Shown here piece by piece: positions 33,133-45,779 of a stretch of 64,000 nt of DNA. Source of the DNA: Sipunculus nudus. Lineage: Eukaryota > Annelida > Sipuncula > Golfingiida > Sipunculidae. The notes beneath the pieces are model-generated. The model made no database searches. It was not told the origin of the DNA and was given only the letters and a program-made list of their open reading frames with translations. Positions within the stretch are counted from its first letter, which is position 1. The number at the start of each line of letters is the position of its first letter. Location: positions 17,124,479 through 17,188,478 of the forward strand of contig CM049321.1 of assembly GCA_026874595.1 (NCBI GenBank), written 5' to 3'. A program made the translations under genes and the position numbers.

Positions 33133-36100
33133 TTATGAAATATACATATTAAATATTTATATATTTGTAGTGGCCATGCTTCCTGAGGCTTGGAAGGTAT
33201 TTTGCAGGAAGTGGGTTTCATTTGGACCAATGCCTCCTGAACTATTAGTATCACGCATACCCCAAGAGAAAGGAATGATTGTTACGTCAAATGTCAGATT
33301 CTGAAGACCCAAACTCAGAATGAGCCAGAGCTTATGGCCCGAGGGCCTGTATACTGGTGTAAAAGTCACCATATAAGCCTGGGGATTATGAAAAACAACA
33401 ATCGCTCTTAAACGTTCGAGTTCGAGTTCTGCACTCTGGATTGACTAGGCTTCTGTTGGTAGCATCGGTGTTGGATTGAATTGCGCCTGGCCTCTGTGGC
33501 TGTGGGTGTTGGGCTTTCCTCAGGTCACCGGTATGGGTAAAACGGTGGCGGTCTCTCGCCGCTTCCTGCTTGGCTTATTTGCATCACGTCTATCAAATTA
33601 ATCTAAATCCCAAACTACACCGAGGGAGCGCGCAGGGCTGAAAGCTTGACTACTGCAACCTGTAGCAGCTCGATTAAAGCAAAAACATCTTCAGTCAGTT
33701 ATTCCGATTACTCTTGTTAACAGACATTGGTCTCAACAAACATGAATGAGCATCATCAAGAAAAACTGCTCACTCTCAAAAGACCGGCAGCTGCAGGTCA
33801 CAGTACAATAGATCATTCATTTTTTTTAGATATTCATACTACCCAATGAGCAACTGAAAGAATGCACTGCAAGGTTTTCTCATAACACCCGCGGCCTTAT
33901 AGTCAATAAACATACCATTCTGAATAGTAAATATTTTATCATTTTTAGACGACACTATTAACGATACGTTAAAGGGACCAATTAACATACCAGGTTTGTC
34001 AATTATAATGTCAGTATAATGTATTCTCCTTAAAGTATTATGGTTTCCACAATTTTTTTTTTATAATGAAAAATAACTTTTAATTAATGATGTACACGGG
34101 TGAAAATAAACTTGCATCAGGTGCGAACAGTGCCGTAACACAAATATAGCGCCCCTCGTATTTGTAACGGGCAACTTATCAAATCAAGTTCTTCCAAGTA
34201 CCAACCAGTGTTTCGGTTGTGATCCTTCTTTCATGTTTTCCTGTCCTTGTATGAGCACCTGCTAATCTGGGATTATCATTTATTGTAAATTGGTTATTCA
34301 GTGTATCTCAGATGTCTCATCACAAGGCTAATAGGAGATAATGGCATATGGCCTTGTTATTTTCTTTTTACATAAGACATTTGATGCTACTTTTAATCAG
34401 CTGAGCGAGGGTGAAGTTAATTTGTTTTATGAACCTTGTGCCCCCTGGAATGAATCCCTGGATCTACCACTGCCAAATTCTTCAAAAAAAAAAAAAGAAA
34501 AGCAATGATTTTCGCCGCTAAGGCAGGGTATAATGCAGCCAGCTAATTAGCTAACACCACATCCTTTCACAAAAAAAAACTTGTCAATTCAGCTTTATAT
34601 ATACAAAGCGTCAACGGTCTTGGCATTCAAAGCTACTTTCGCAGACACATAACGCATGATTACAGTATCAAAATAGGCACGCAATTAATGCCTTGATTGG
34701 GGTCGTCGCAATTTCGGAGAAGTTTGCGGAAAGGATTCTCATTTGGCCATAAATCCTTAAATTTTATGATGATTATGTTCGATATGACTCTGCGCTTGCT
34801 TTTTATATTCACACAATAATCACGAGATCTCTTTGATCTAAATATTAAACAAGTAAAATGTGACACGAGATGACAGATGGATCAAAGATATAGACATGAC
34901 CAAAGGATTATGTTTATATATTATTGTTTTTAACTTACTCAGACGCTCAGTAATAATAATATATTGTGGATACCGGGGCCTGGATGATCCGCAGGTCACA
35001 GATATCCCAGTGCTTATTTCATATCTAAAGAGAAAGCTTCCAGGGTGCAAAACACTGCGTCCTAGTGATGTTTTTCTAGTCTCTGTCATACCATTTAGGT
35101 CAACGATGTTATTTTATTGATTTTCAAAAATACAACCTAAAAATGATTACACGAACTATTATCGGTTGGCAGCAGCATGTAACACTGTGGTAAAGCCAGG
35201 GTATGTTTTAAGGACATTTTATAGAACAATAAAACCGTACCTGCCCTATCAGCACAAAATAAACATAAACCACACAATTATAAACAGTTGAAGGCCAAGG
35301 GATCATGCAGGCTCGTCAGAGTGAGGTCTGTAAAGTCAAAGGCTTAACCGTTTCCAGTTGGCCATATCTTGGGTAAGGAAACTCTAAAAAGTGTTCCTAT
35401 GCAAGGCTCGGAATTAATCCAGGACCACAGGTATTTTTGGGTAGTTTTAAGATATTTCCGGTAAATCTGAGAAAGCGCCGGTCACACTTGGCCGGAATTC
35501 ATTTCCCGCACGGTCTGTTTCACACAGTTTTTCTGTATCACGTTTAAAAATATTTGATTACTGCGGAATAAAAAAAAGACTCATCTAGTTATTTCACGCG
35601 TGTGCGAGCCTTTGTGAATCTATACGTTACTCATTGGTAATATGTGTACAAGGTCACGTGAAATATAACTGATTTAACATATGAAAACATGGTTTCAAAT
35701 CCTTTGTGGTTCGGCTTATTGTTACGACACATGAACGCACACACATGAATAATTTAACATATTTTCATTACCAAGTAGAAAATATGATTTCTGGCACGAA
35801 AGCTACAATAATCTGCTTCCACCTCATTGAATTTTAATGTCAGCACATAAGCATGAAACGATACGACTCGGGGACCCGCGGTTATGTGCTCAAATTTTCT
35901 TTTCATATCGATACGCTAACCAACCGAACCAATAATACATGACATGATGTTGAGTCAGCATATAATCACTACGGTTGCTATGACTGAGACAAAGAATTAT
36001 TGGCAATGGACTCGTGGTTATTCTGAACGCAAAGAGTCTGTGAAGCTTGTAAAACCTTTACATTATGCTGTTTAATTTATTTCTCCTTTTCCACAAAGAG

Positions 36101-39100
36101 TAATAATCTCAAAAGTTAAAGGGTATGCTTATTTTCAAACACCGAAAACAAATATGCATTATCTGCTTGACCTCAGAAAACCTACCCTAAAGGAAACGCA
36201 TCCGGTGCCAATCTTGAAAACGAATTTGCTGCCCTTTCGGCAGTACACGGGTAAAAAGTTTTGGGCTAAGTGACTTTGATCCGGAAAACCCTACCTTCTG
36301 ACGGCACAGAACAAGTTAAAAATCAATATGCAAATCATCTCGTGGTTGCAACGCAAAATTATCTCGCAAGACAACCAAATACCTCTTTCTGAAGAAATGT
36401 ATAAAACACGTATCAAAGGAGAAATGTACCCAATTCTTGTTATGACAGGAGTGTACAAAATATCTGGTGAGATAGAAATTAATCAAATAATTCCTAATGA
36501 TGTAATGATGTAAAATACGTTGCTCCTCGTATGCAACAAAACGTGGTTCATTACCTTTAAAGGTTTATAAACATTTGCAATCATTTATGAATAATTTCCC
36601 TTTACCAGTTCCTTTTGGCTGCATACAAACTTTTCATAGCAAAACCAGCCCGGCATACGAACTTTCTATCCCTATCTTATTTGCCTGTTTCATACGTTTT
36701 TCCTATACTGGGCATGAGTAAACATAGTCCATGTGTTTCTGTTTCCCATAGCAAGAAGTCATGACCACTTCTTAATACGGATAACTTACATGAAAGATAA
36801 GAAAAGGTAACATCGGTTGGAAGTTTGAAAATTATTGAATGGTGACGTCCTGCGGTAGGGGACACCAGGCTGCGTGTGCTGTATGTATATGGTTTGCGCT
36901 AGTGATCGCGCCCTGCGGAAACTTTTTTTTCTCTTTTGCAGAGGAGTTGGTAAACTGGTGTAGAAGAAAAAGGACTAATAAAGACTAAAAAAGAATAATA
37001 TTATAAGGTAAAAACACCATATTTCATGTGTGTTTAACATACCAGGTATGGGAATGTCGCTTTAAACTGGAAATTAACGAAAAATAACGTCTGGGGCAAA
37101 CCTTAAAAACACAAGACACAGAAATTTACAACTATCTTTTGGAGGCAGTAATTTACAAAATGTCTCGGGTGCACTGCCCTGCCATTTCAGACACAGCTGT
37201 ACGCCTACACTGCGGTCATGGATAAATTGGATAGGTAGTGGGCGGGGTGATGTGGGCTAACAATAAGCAAAACACCACAGGATACTTTTCTGATCAAATG
37301 GTCGTCTACATAATTTATAATCACTATTATCAGACCCAAAGCTTTAATTATTAACTGTTAGGATTTTTTGTCCTTAATTTAGGCCTACGTGATTGTAACT
37401 CATCGTTAGTGCTGTGTCAATGTTCTGAAAGGTTCAATGAAGATCAGGCTTTAATGATAGGTATTTACACCTCTCACTGGCCAAGCATATGGCAAATGAA
37501 ACTGCAACGATCGCCTTTTATTTAAATGACATCGTGATTATCTTAATATGTAAATGTTTACAAAATAAGGATCACTAATATTGTTTTAATAATTAATACC
37601 GCTAGCCCTACTAATAATTAAATTTACGTGCCTCAGGAAAATTAAGGTCTCAGAACTCTTCTGTCTCAAGATCAAGTGTAAGCACTATTCCAGGGTTTCC
37701 TTAACATTTTACAAACCACAGGCCCGGGACCCCTTTAAGTAATACATAAGCTGAGAAAGTGTAGATTTTTTTGGGATGTAGAACGTTTTTGTTTACACAG
37801 GTTTATCTTAGAAAATATTTTGAAATATTTTTATGAATGATTTATTCCAGCACACCTGTACAGCTATTGAATACTTGTGGGAACCATGATCCATGCAGTT
37901 TAGGTAAATCCCTAGACTTTATTTTTCTCTTTGTTAAGTCCCACGATAATGATAATATGGGGTATTTATAAAGTGCAAATATATTTTATTCTGATTTTCA
38001 CCTATAAAAGGATTCCCATTCATGTTTAACAAAAAAAGTATCTTAGAGTATATGTTTTAAATTCCAGTAAGAGTAAATGGCATGATTTGAACCATAAATA
38101 GTTGAGACATTCCCGGCAGGTAATAAATCTCTTGCTCTCCTCTCTTCTCTTTTCTTTCTCTCTCTCTGCCTGTTTCTATAAACTGGATAAAAAATTCGAC
38201 AGGTAGGCTTGTCCAAAGGAATAGATGTTACCCTTTATCAGGGGGCGAACAAGTGGAATACTTGCACAGACAGACCATACAATGCGGGAACGAATTGATC
38301 ATACCTCATTTTCCGCTGTTCGATTCAGCCTGACCCAGGATTTACGCGGTTATATAGAATTCCATGATCTATCAGGTCTATCCGACCTCGAGGCACAAGC
38401 GGCTCAAAGATGAATTAGGATTGATATTGACCATACTTTGTTCACGTGGCCAGCGTATTACAGAGGGTTACAAGGCCCCTTTTGATGTTTAACAAGAGGA
38501 AATAGTTAACAGCCTTCAATGCATTATAGATTTGGCCATGAATGCGAAATTGTGTGAGCGACTTCCGCATGGTGACGATATATTGGCAAAAATATTCCCT
38601 AGAGGTAGGGGTCATATTTACTTAGCGATGGGTCTTCCGAAAATTTTAATCATGGATAATTCTATAGGCACTGATGTACTGATACCATATGTTACATACA
38701 ACATGATAAACAAAGTAGTATTTTATTCGCCTATCATTCTTGTGACACCCATTTGAGAGTTTAATATTGTTCACACCTAAGCAAAACACTGCACTGCAAA
38801 TCTGCAAAGTTAATTTCTCTAAGACAAACAATTTATGATAAAGGACATGCAACACTGTTCGAAAGAAGCTTTGTTCAAAAATTTAAGCTCAGCTCAACTG
38901 AGGCTTTAACTCAATTTCGATTTTAGTTTATTTCATTTCGCTAAAAAATTAAATTCATACAATTTTTCTACAATTCCAAATAATTTATGTTGCAATTTAT
39001 CATTTATCCCAGGCAATAGTATAAAACCCGTAATAAAAATAATAAAATGGAATTTTTGGTTAAATTTGTGATTTCTGAATCTTTTAAACTTGCAATCTTA

Positions 39101-39347
39101 TTATGGTATTATAAATAATATGTATAGAGTTATTTATTGTAATATGATTAATGCGTCGTATTAATTACTTCAAGTTATGACGGAAACGTTACAGGAAATA
39201 CAAATAAAAAAGGCTATTTCTTAACCTGATTTCCAATGTATTTTTTTAATACTTTTATTTATTTTTATTTTATACTCACACACACACACAAACACACACA
39301 CATATATATGAGATATGATACATATGAGAACGAAGGTTGATGTAAAG
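33129..39347. other. Anonymous AT-rich sequence, no recognised gene
   Basis: Over 6 kb I could support no gene, RNA gene or transposon. Small features are a poly-A run (about 34484-34496), a (TC)n run (about 38150-38170) and a short (CA)n run (about 39278-39302). Frames such as 34860-35120 (86 codons) are within chance expectation. Confidence 0.4.
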
Positions 39348-39528
39348 GCGAGACTTCTAAAAGTTATCTTTCCTTTGAAGTAATATCTAATTACATGTAA
39401 CCTCACAAGCAACATAGGATTAGGGAGCGGATGAAATAATGCGGTTGATCGGATGTCTGCGGGGCTGGATAGAATCCCTAGAGATGGAAACGTGAACCTT
39501 CAGCACCTGGCTGCCTTAAGACAACCCT

Positions 39529-40151
39529 TGCAATGGCTACTCTTAATCTTATTAAATAATAAGTCGTATTTTGCTCCCACTTTGTTCCCGCTCCATTGAC
39601 CTCTTATGACATTAAGACTATTTTATCGTAGCCATGTATGCGTTTCCAGAAAAATGCATAACCAGCCCAGCGAGGAGTGTCCATAGCCAATGTTGTTACA
39701 TTTCGTTTTGAGTGAAAGCCAGCCGGCCAAGCAACCAACACACATAGACCATAAGCCCAGACAGACAAGCCCAAAACCCTGCCGGCATAGAGTCTTGTGA
39801 ACGCATCCGGCGGGGTTTCAGGTCAGTCTTTCTGAGCCTGTTCTTACATTTGTTTTGATTGACAGCTATCCTGTTCAGTAACTTACGTTCACAGGACTCT
39901 GTGACGGCTTGGTGTTGGAATTCTCTTCATGAGCATGTGCCCATATACACGCGGGATGTCGGGCCGTTTAGCTGTCACCCAAAACGAAATGTAACAACAT
40001 TGGCTCTTGACAGTCCTCGCTGGGCTGGTATGCGTTTTTCTGGAAACGCATACATGGCTTCGATAAAATGAAATTAATATCATAAGAGCTCGATGGAACG
40101 GAAACAAAGTTGGAGCAAAATTCGATCTATTATTTAATGAGAATATGCAAT
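39529..40151. mobile_element. Foldback element of about 620 bp in duplication copy 1
   Basis: The left arm (about 39529-39727) and right arm (about 39961-40151) are imperfect inverted repeats of nearly 200 bp. Examples are ATGTATGCGTTTCCAGAAAA against TTTTCTGGAAACGCATACAT and CCAATGTTGTTACATTTCG against CGAAATGTAACAACATTGG. A spacer of about 230 bp with TGCCGGC and CATCCGGCGG separates them. No protein is encoded. The same element is at 49022-49557 in copy 2. Confidence 0.8.
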
Positions 40152-40639
40152 GACGTGAGTCCTAAGTAAAGGATAACCAGTGCAAATGTTCCAACGGCCA
40201 CGTGACACACTCCTCATGCGGCGGCCGCATTCCCTTCCTGTAATCCATTTCATCACGAGTGTAGGGACACGTCATCAGGACTTTTCATGAGTCTTTTATT
40301 TCCACTTACTTGGATTGTCATATTATACTCCCTGACAGATTGCAGTTGATATAAAATGGTTATTTACCAGGATGAAGATAGCGTATTGATGAGTTCACTC
40401 ATCAATGACACTAAAGAGTCTATTGTCTGTGGAAGACAAACGTATCTTATTTTCTCCTCTTCACATTTCATATCTGTTTTGAAAGAAATTCTTAACAAAA
40501 AATTAATTTAACCATTTGAAAAAAAATATATATGGAGAGGAGGTTATGCTCTTAGCTATGTTTTTTTCTATGTCAACGTGTCTACATTGCACGAGTAATA
40601 ACAACGTTAGCTAATAACCAAATAATGTCATCATCCTAG

Positions 40640-41054
40640 TCCAATTCGTCATAAATTTACTCCAATACGTCATTATCCTACTCTAATACATAATGATCAG
40701 ACTCCAGTTCGTCACTCTTCACTCTCATACGTCAAAATCCTACTTCATGTGCCATGAGCCTACTCAAATACATCAAGATACTACTCCCATAAGTCATTAT
40801 TCACTCTCATACGTAATCGTTCTACTCCCATACGTCATCATCCTACTCAACTAAGTCATAATTCTACTCAAATACATCATGATATTACTCCGATACGTCA
40901 TTGTTCTACTTCCAAACGTCATAACCTTACTCCCATGCGTCATAGTCCAACTTTCTTACGTTATGATCCTTCTCCAATACGTCATAATCCTACTCATTAA
41001 CGTCATTATCCTACTCGTACACATCATAAGCCTACCCACCTGATCCTACTCACG
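40640..41054. repeat. Minisatellite, about 20-bp units (left part)
   Basis: Units of the type CCTACTCCCATACGTCATAA repeat about twenty times with variation. The LTR at 41055 interrupts the array, which resumes at 41905-41985. Confidence 0.85.
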
Positions 41055-41904
41055 TGTTACAGATGTCTCTTTTATTGTGAGCTGTTGACATGTCTCTTGT
41101 ATTGTGCGCTGTTGACATTCGGATTCGTGTTTGGCTCAAGCCCTAGGCGTTGCTTGTTCTTGCTGGCCGGTGCGGCCCACGTGTAAACACAGCGGTCATG
41201 CTAGTCTGGGCCATATCGCCCTCTTGTGAACCATGATATGTATAAACACAGCGATGTTGTTCTAGATGTTTCCTGTAACGTGTGTACTATTGGGTTATTT
41301 GGATTGTTCGAGAATTAGAAAGTCCTCGGCTTGAGGTGAAAAGTTATATAAAGGGGCTGTTTTTTTGGGCCGAGAGAGAAGAGAGAAATATTTCAGCGGA
41401 CACAGAAGCGTGTAAGTCAGTTGTAGACCTTTTTTCGATAAGTGCGGCAGTTATGGATTTTCTTCTAAATTTGTGACGGATCTTATATAGTCTTCAGTTT
41501 GCTTTTGGGATTAAAACGGATTGATTTTGTGAATGAACTGGACTGTTATTCTCTGAGAAGATTTATGTGAACTGTTCATCTGGGGTGTACGTTATAAAGG
41601 ACTTGTTGTCGCTGTGACAGTGGTGGTATCTAGGTACTGGACACTTTATTTGTATACTTGTATTGGATTACTGTCGTACTATTGTTATACTGTGTAATTG
41701 TATTGATTTAGTGTATTGTAATGTTAGGATTGTTTTAAGAATAAATTATAATTATTTGTTAACAAAAAAAAACAATGACTTCTCTATTCATTCCCCTAGA
41801 CATATCACGCTGCCTAGTGTTCCAGAATCTGATTCGTTTAATCTCCATTACCAAATGTATGTTCGTCACGACTACGTGATCTGTTGATATAAGGTTCCGT
41901 AACA
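41055..41904 (+). repeat. Solo LTR of the Gmr1-like family, copy 1
   Basis: It begins TGTTACAGATG and ends CCGTAACA (850 bp) and matches the 5' LTR at 5990-5092 along its length. A TATA box TATATAAA lies at 41345-41352 and an AATAAA signal at 41740-41745. No internal element sequence adjoins it, so it is a solo LTR. It sits inside the ACGTCATAATCCTACTC minisatellite. The flanks CACG and CACT agree with a 4-bp target duplication CACG when both duplication copies are compared. The 64-codon frame at 41282-41476 is only LTR sequence. Confidence 0.9.
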
Positions 41905-41985
41905 CACTTCATAATCCTGCTCACATACGTGATGATGTTACTCCCGTTATTGTCCTACTCAAGTCAGAATGCTTCTACTGTCATG
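41905..41985. repeat. Minisatellite, right part
   Basis: The CACTTCATAATCC, CTCACATACGTGATGATG and ACTCCCGTTATTGTCCTACTC units continue the array seen before the LTR. Confidence 0.7.
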
Positions 41986-42096
41986 ATCCTTTTCAAATTC
42001 ACCGTGGTTAGTGCGTATTATGAAAAAAAAAAACAGATAGCATGGTGTATAATATTTTAAAAATTGATGCTTTCCGGAAGCATAACCTCAAAACGT

Positions 42097-42100
<4 letters not shown>

Positions 42101-42148
<48 letters not shown>
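42101..42148. repeat. (TA)n microsatellite
   Basis: A (TA) run of about 22 units. At the equivalent place in copy 2 (about 53008-53040) the sequence is (CA)n followed by a short (TA)n. Confidence 0.95.
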
Positions 42149-42152
<4 letters not shown>

Positions 42153-42889
42153 AAACCGTGTGACCACGGGGATTTAAACAAGTATTACTAGTGATATCAA
42201 GGGTCTCTGCTTACATGCAACAATACTTAGCAACACGGAAAGAGGAAGAAATGGAATTCATCATCAGCTTATGAGTAGCGTGACGAGGACCCTGGACGAG
42301 GTAAACTGATTCCTCAGTACTTACCTGCCTTCATATATAAACCTCTCCAAGAACAGGTGACTATCCAGCATCGGCCAGGTTCTATGATCTCACGACACGA
42401 ACTGTTAAGCGAGTCGCGTGAGGACAATTAATAAGGGAACCGGGTTTGATGGAGTTTCTTGGTTTTCTGTTCATATAATGAGAACTTGACTTCCCTTGTA
42501 ATATATATGTCACAATAGATCGTTGGATCCAGATGGTATTAGTGTATATTACGATAAACATTTGTAGGATGCCTGTATGTCGTGCCTTTATTGTGGTTGC
42601 CTTGTTGTTCGAGAGGGTTTAAAAAAGGAGTAATTTTCGGGAGAAAGAATATTCGTGAATAAGAGGTCCCATCACCGAATGCATTTTCAAATGTAAAATA
42701 ATGGTTTTATGAATACTTAAAGATATTGTATGTTAACATTGCTATGTTAAATTACATCAGATCTTTAAAATTATCTTATATCAAGGAACAAGCAATTCCA
42801 CTGGGTCGATGTGCATGTAGGTCCCTGTGTAATTATTTTATATTAATGTGATATAAATAATTCCTGTAAAACAGGTTTAATACTCTGTG

Positions 42890-42990
42890 TTGGTTTGTTG
42901 TATCTTGATATCGCGAACATGGAAAATTGCGAAACAGTGAAAAAGTGAAATTGGTTAAATTATAACCCCGCAAATATGAAACCAAAAACA
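42890..42990 (-). repeat. TTCGCGA-family repeat module, copy 1
   Basis: GTGTTGGTTTGTTGTATC, ATCGCGAACATGGAAAATTG and CCCCGCAAATATGAAACC resemble the 6826-6912 module. The paralogous stretch at about 53768-53880 keeps CGCGAATATGAAACC. Confidence 0.55.
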
Positions 42991-43256
42991 GTATGTATCA
43001 TGGTTACTTGTGAATATTCTTATATATCATATGACGAAGAAACCCTTGCCCAATACCGAGTAAATTTATCTCAGAAATAATGCGATATGCGTTTATATTT
43101 GAAAAGCAAGAGTTCGCCGTACATATTTAAGCATTGCATATAGTACAGGAACATACATTCACAAAGCCCGAGAGGAAAAAAAGAAACAAATAACTGTACA
43201 GGATACAGCAGATCAATTGACAAATGCGTCATTTTCACAACCCTAATACAAGTAGC

Positions 43257-43420
43257 GTTTAGTTACTGTGGTTGGCTTTATAATCGCGATTTCTTCATTA
43301 TGTACGTTTCGCGAGGGTTTAATTTTTTGCGATGATATTAGAGCCTAGAAACTCTGAGTACAGTAGTATTCGTAGTATTCGTATTGATTTTGAATTTATA
43401 AAGCCTTTAATACGTTATTA
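43257..43420 (+). repeat. TTCGCGA-family repeat module of the 7150-7300 type, copy 1
   Basis: GTTACTGTGGTTGGC, GATTTCTTCATTATGTACG and TTTCGCGAGGGTTT followed by GAGTACAGTAGTATTCG match the reverse complement of 7150-7300. The stretch is repeated at 54150-54300 in duplication copy 2. Confidence 0.7.
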
Positions 43421-43638
43421 TTTCTTGTTCAGTCATTTACTTATGACTTGTGTAACAGTCGACATTTCCCCCTGTTTTATTGTAATTAATGTATGTATGC
43501 GCCTAATTAGACACCTTGCACGGATTAGGTTTCTCTTTAGGTTGTTTCCAGAGTTGTAATAACTAATCTCTTTGTGCTGATGCTTCTTCCCCCTTTCTTG
43601 TCTTAGTTGATTGGGCATCTTATTCCCGAGGGATTCAT

Positions 43639-43812
43639 AGAATGACCGTCCTATTATTTCAAATAGTTCGCGAAATCAAATTCCTCGCGAATAAAAAGGC
43701 AACCATAATATAGTGGATTTCTATCGGTTCGCGAGTGATTCAAATTTGCAATATTGACGAAAGTGAAATTATCGCGAAATTAAAAAATGGTCGCGAATAG
43801 GACGGTCATTCT
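43639..43812. mobile_element. 174-bp MITE-like element with 17-bp inverted ends
   Basis: The left end AGAATGACCGTCCTATT (43639-43655) is the exact reverse complement of the right end AATAGGACGGTCATTCT (43796-43812). Several TTCGCGA motifs lie between. In duplication copy 2 the right end is kept (to about 54701), but the left end is partly lost. Confidence 0.7.
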
Positions 43813-44106
43813 TTTAGGTGAACATCACCTGTTTATGCTATTGTAACATCTTAATATCGTGTGGGCATTCACTACGCGAAATATTATATGGTATTATAAG
43901 TGATTTATAATATTTATATTATTATATTAATATTATACGTATCAATATCAAATGAACGGTGTTTTACGCTATCTGCATATCAAAGATTAATATTGTTAAT
44001 AACATTATTTTTTTTAGCTCAGCTGACTGTAAGTTATCTGAGCTTTAGCAGTCACTCTTTGTCCGTCGTCCACCCGGCCGTCCGGCTGTCCGGCCGTCTG
44101 TCTGCT

Positions 44107-45262
44107 AACAGGGCACAAATCATAACAGCTGGACCTGGAATCTTCTTACTTTACATCCGGAGAGGTCCATGAACAATCTCCTCTGAAACCTGGAATTAGG
44201 TCTCTGTTACCCATATTCTTTGAGCTGTGGGGCTCAGAAGTACCCCCCAGAATAATGGAACATTTTATACAAAAGCTCAAGTATCTGAACAACTAATGCA
44301 TTGATCACCATGATTCTTTGCATGGATATTTATAGTGGAGTGTTTCGTCAGTTTTTGTAGACTGGTGGCGCCATCTATATTTTTTCGATTTTTTAATGAT
44401 TTTTTTTCTGTATTTTTGAGACCTTAAAAGATGCGGTTATCTCTTAACAGGGCACAAATCGTAACGACTGGACCTAGAAACTTTTTTCTTTACCTGCATT
44501 GAGGCCCATGTAAAGTCTCCTTGGAAACGTAAACTTAGGTCTCTGTTACCCAAAACGTCTGAGCTATAGGGTTTCAAAGTATCCCCCAGAATAATGGAAA
44601 ATTTGATATAAAAGGTCAAGTATCCGAACAATTAATTAACGATTAATCACAATGATTATTTTCATGGATATTGATCAAGGAGTGTTTCATCAGTTTCTGC
44701 AGACAAGTGGAGCCACCTGTATTTTTCGATTTTTAAAAGTTTTTTTTAATCTATTTTTGAGACCTTAAAAGATGTGGTTCTCTGTTAACAGGGCACAAAC
44801 CGTTATGACTTGACCTAGAATCTTGTATCTTGACATGCATGGAGGCCCATGAAGAGTCTCCTTGGAAATCTGAAATTACGTCTGTGTCACCCATATTGTA
44901 AGAGATATGGGGCTCTTAAGTACCCCCCCACCCCCCCAGAATAACTAAAAATTTGATACAAAAGCTCTAGTATCTGAACAACTAGTGCAGTGATTGCCAT
45001 GATTTTTTGCATGCATATTCATCATGGAGTGTTTCATGAGTTTTTGTAGACTGGTGGCGCCAACTGTATTTTTTTTTATTTTTTTTAAATTCTTTTCTTT
45101 ATTATTGTGACCTTTAAAGATGCAATTGTCTGTTGACAGGGCACAAATCATAATCACTAGATATAGAATCGTTTTACTTAACATCCAGGGAGATCAATGA
45201 AAAGTTTCCTTGGAAACCTGAAATTAGGTCTCTGTTTCCCATATCCTCCAAGCTATGCTTAA
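44107..45262. repeat. 340-bp tandem repeat, about 3.3 units
   Basis: The landmark AACAGGGCACAAATC recurs with its key start GGGCACAAA at 44111, 44451, 44791 and 45139, giving spacings of 340, 340 and 348 bp. Each unit goes on with TGGACCTAGAA-type sequence, GTCTCCTTGGAAAC, GTACCCCCCAGAATAATGGA, GACTGGTGGCGCCA and GAGACCTTAAAAGATG. Units are diverged by many substitutions. No frame stays open, so it is a non-coding tandem repeat. Confidence 0.9.
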
Positions 45263-45779
45263 GTTGAATGGAAATATCACCTCCAAATTTGGAATTAATT
45301 CTTATGTTAAATTCCATAAAATCTCTGTTTAAAATGGATATTTGTATAATATGTATGTCAAGATATGTCTCCTGAGCTATATAGGCTCACATGTTTGAGC
45401 CTACATAGTGTGAGTTTAGTCCACAATCAGGTTTACTCTCAGCGCCACCGTGTGGCTGTATGAGAGACCAGTCCCTCTTAGATAAATACACTTTGGAAAC
45501 TCCGGCAAATATGCCACGTACCAAAACCGGTTCATTTATAACATTTATTCATAATTTCATTATTGTGACCTATCCCTAGTTTTCATGAAGTTGTTTTGCG
45601 TGTTTTTCATAGGTTTCAGTGTGAACCATGTCATGAGTAAGTTCATAGCGGACATGGGTCCCATATTTCTCCTTCGACGTCCGGGTTTTAGTAAACATCA
45701 ACCCAGTCAAGACGTGAGCTAACCTCAAGATCACTGTGATATGTGATATCACTGTGACATGTATGTTACACAACAGTAA

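Larger units (their letters stand above)
39348..44006 (+). repeat. Segmental duplication, copy 1
   Basis: From GCGAGACTTCTAAAAG to TTGTTAATAACAT the sequence is collinear with 48478-54893 in the same orientation. Shared landmarks in order are a foldback element, the motif TTGCAGTTGATATAA, a 20-bp-type minisatellite, an LTR inside it, the motif TTTCCGGAAGCATAAC, TTCGCGA modules and a final AT-rich end. Copy 1 lacks the LINE and the 363-bp insert of copy 2 and keeps the outer right arm of the foldback. Copies differ at many single positions, so the event is not very recent. Confidence 0.9.

Noticed and set aside
40640-41054. 20-bp repeats considered as a CRISPR array
   Set aside because: There are no unique spacers, units are directly adjacent and degenerate, and the window is eukaryotic. 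It is a minisatellite.
41282-41476. 64-codon frame inside the solo LTR, with similar frames at 5529-5747
   Set aside because: It lies across the TATA box and R/U5 part of the LTR and varies with indels between copies. It is a by-product of shared LTR sequence.
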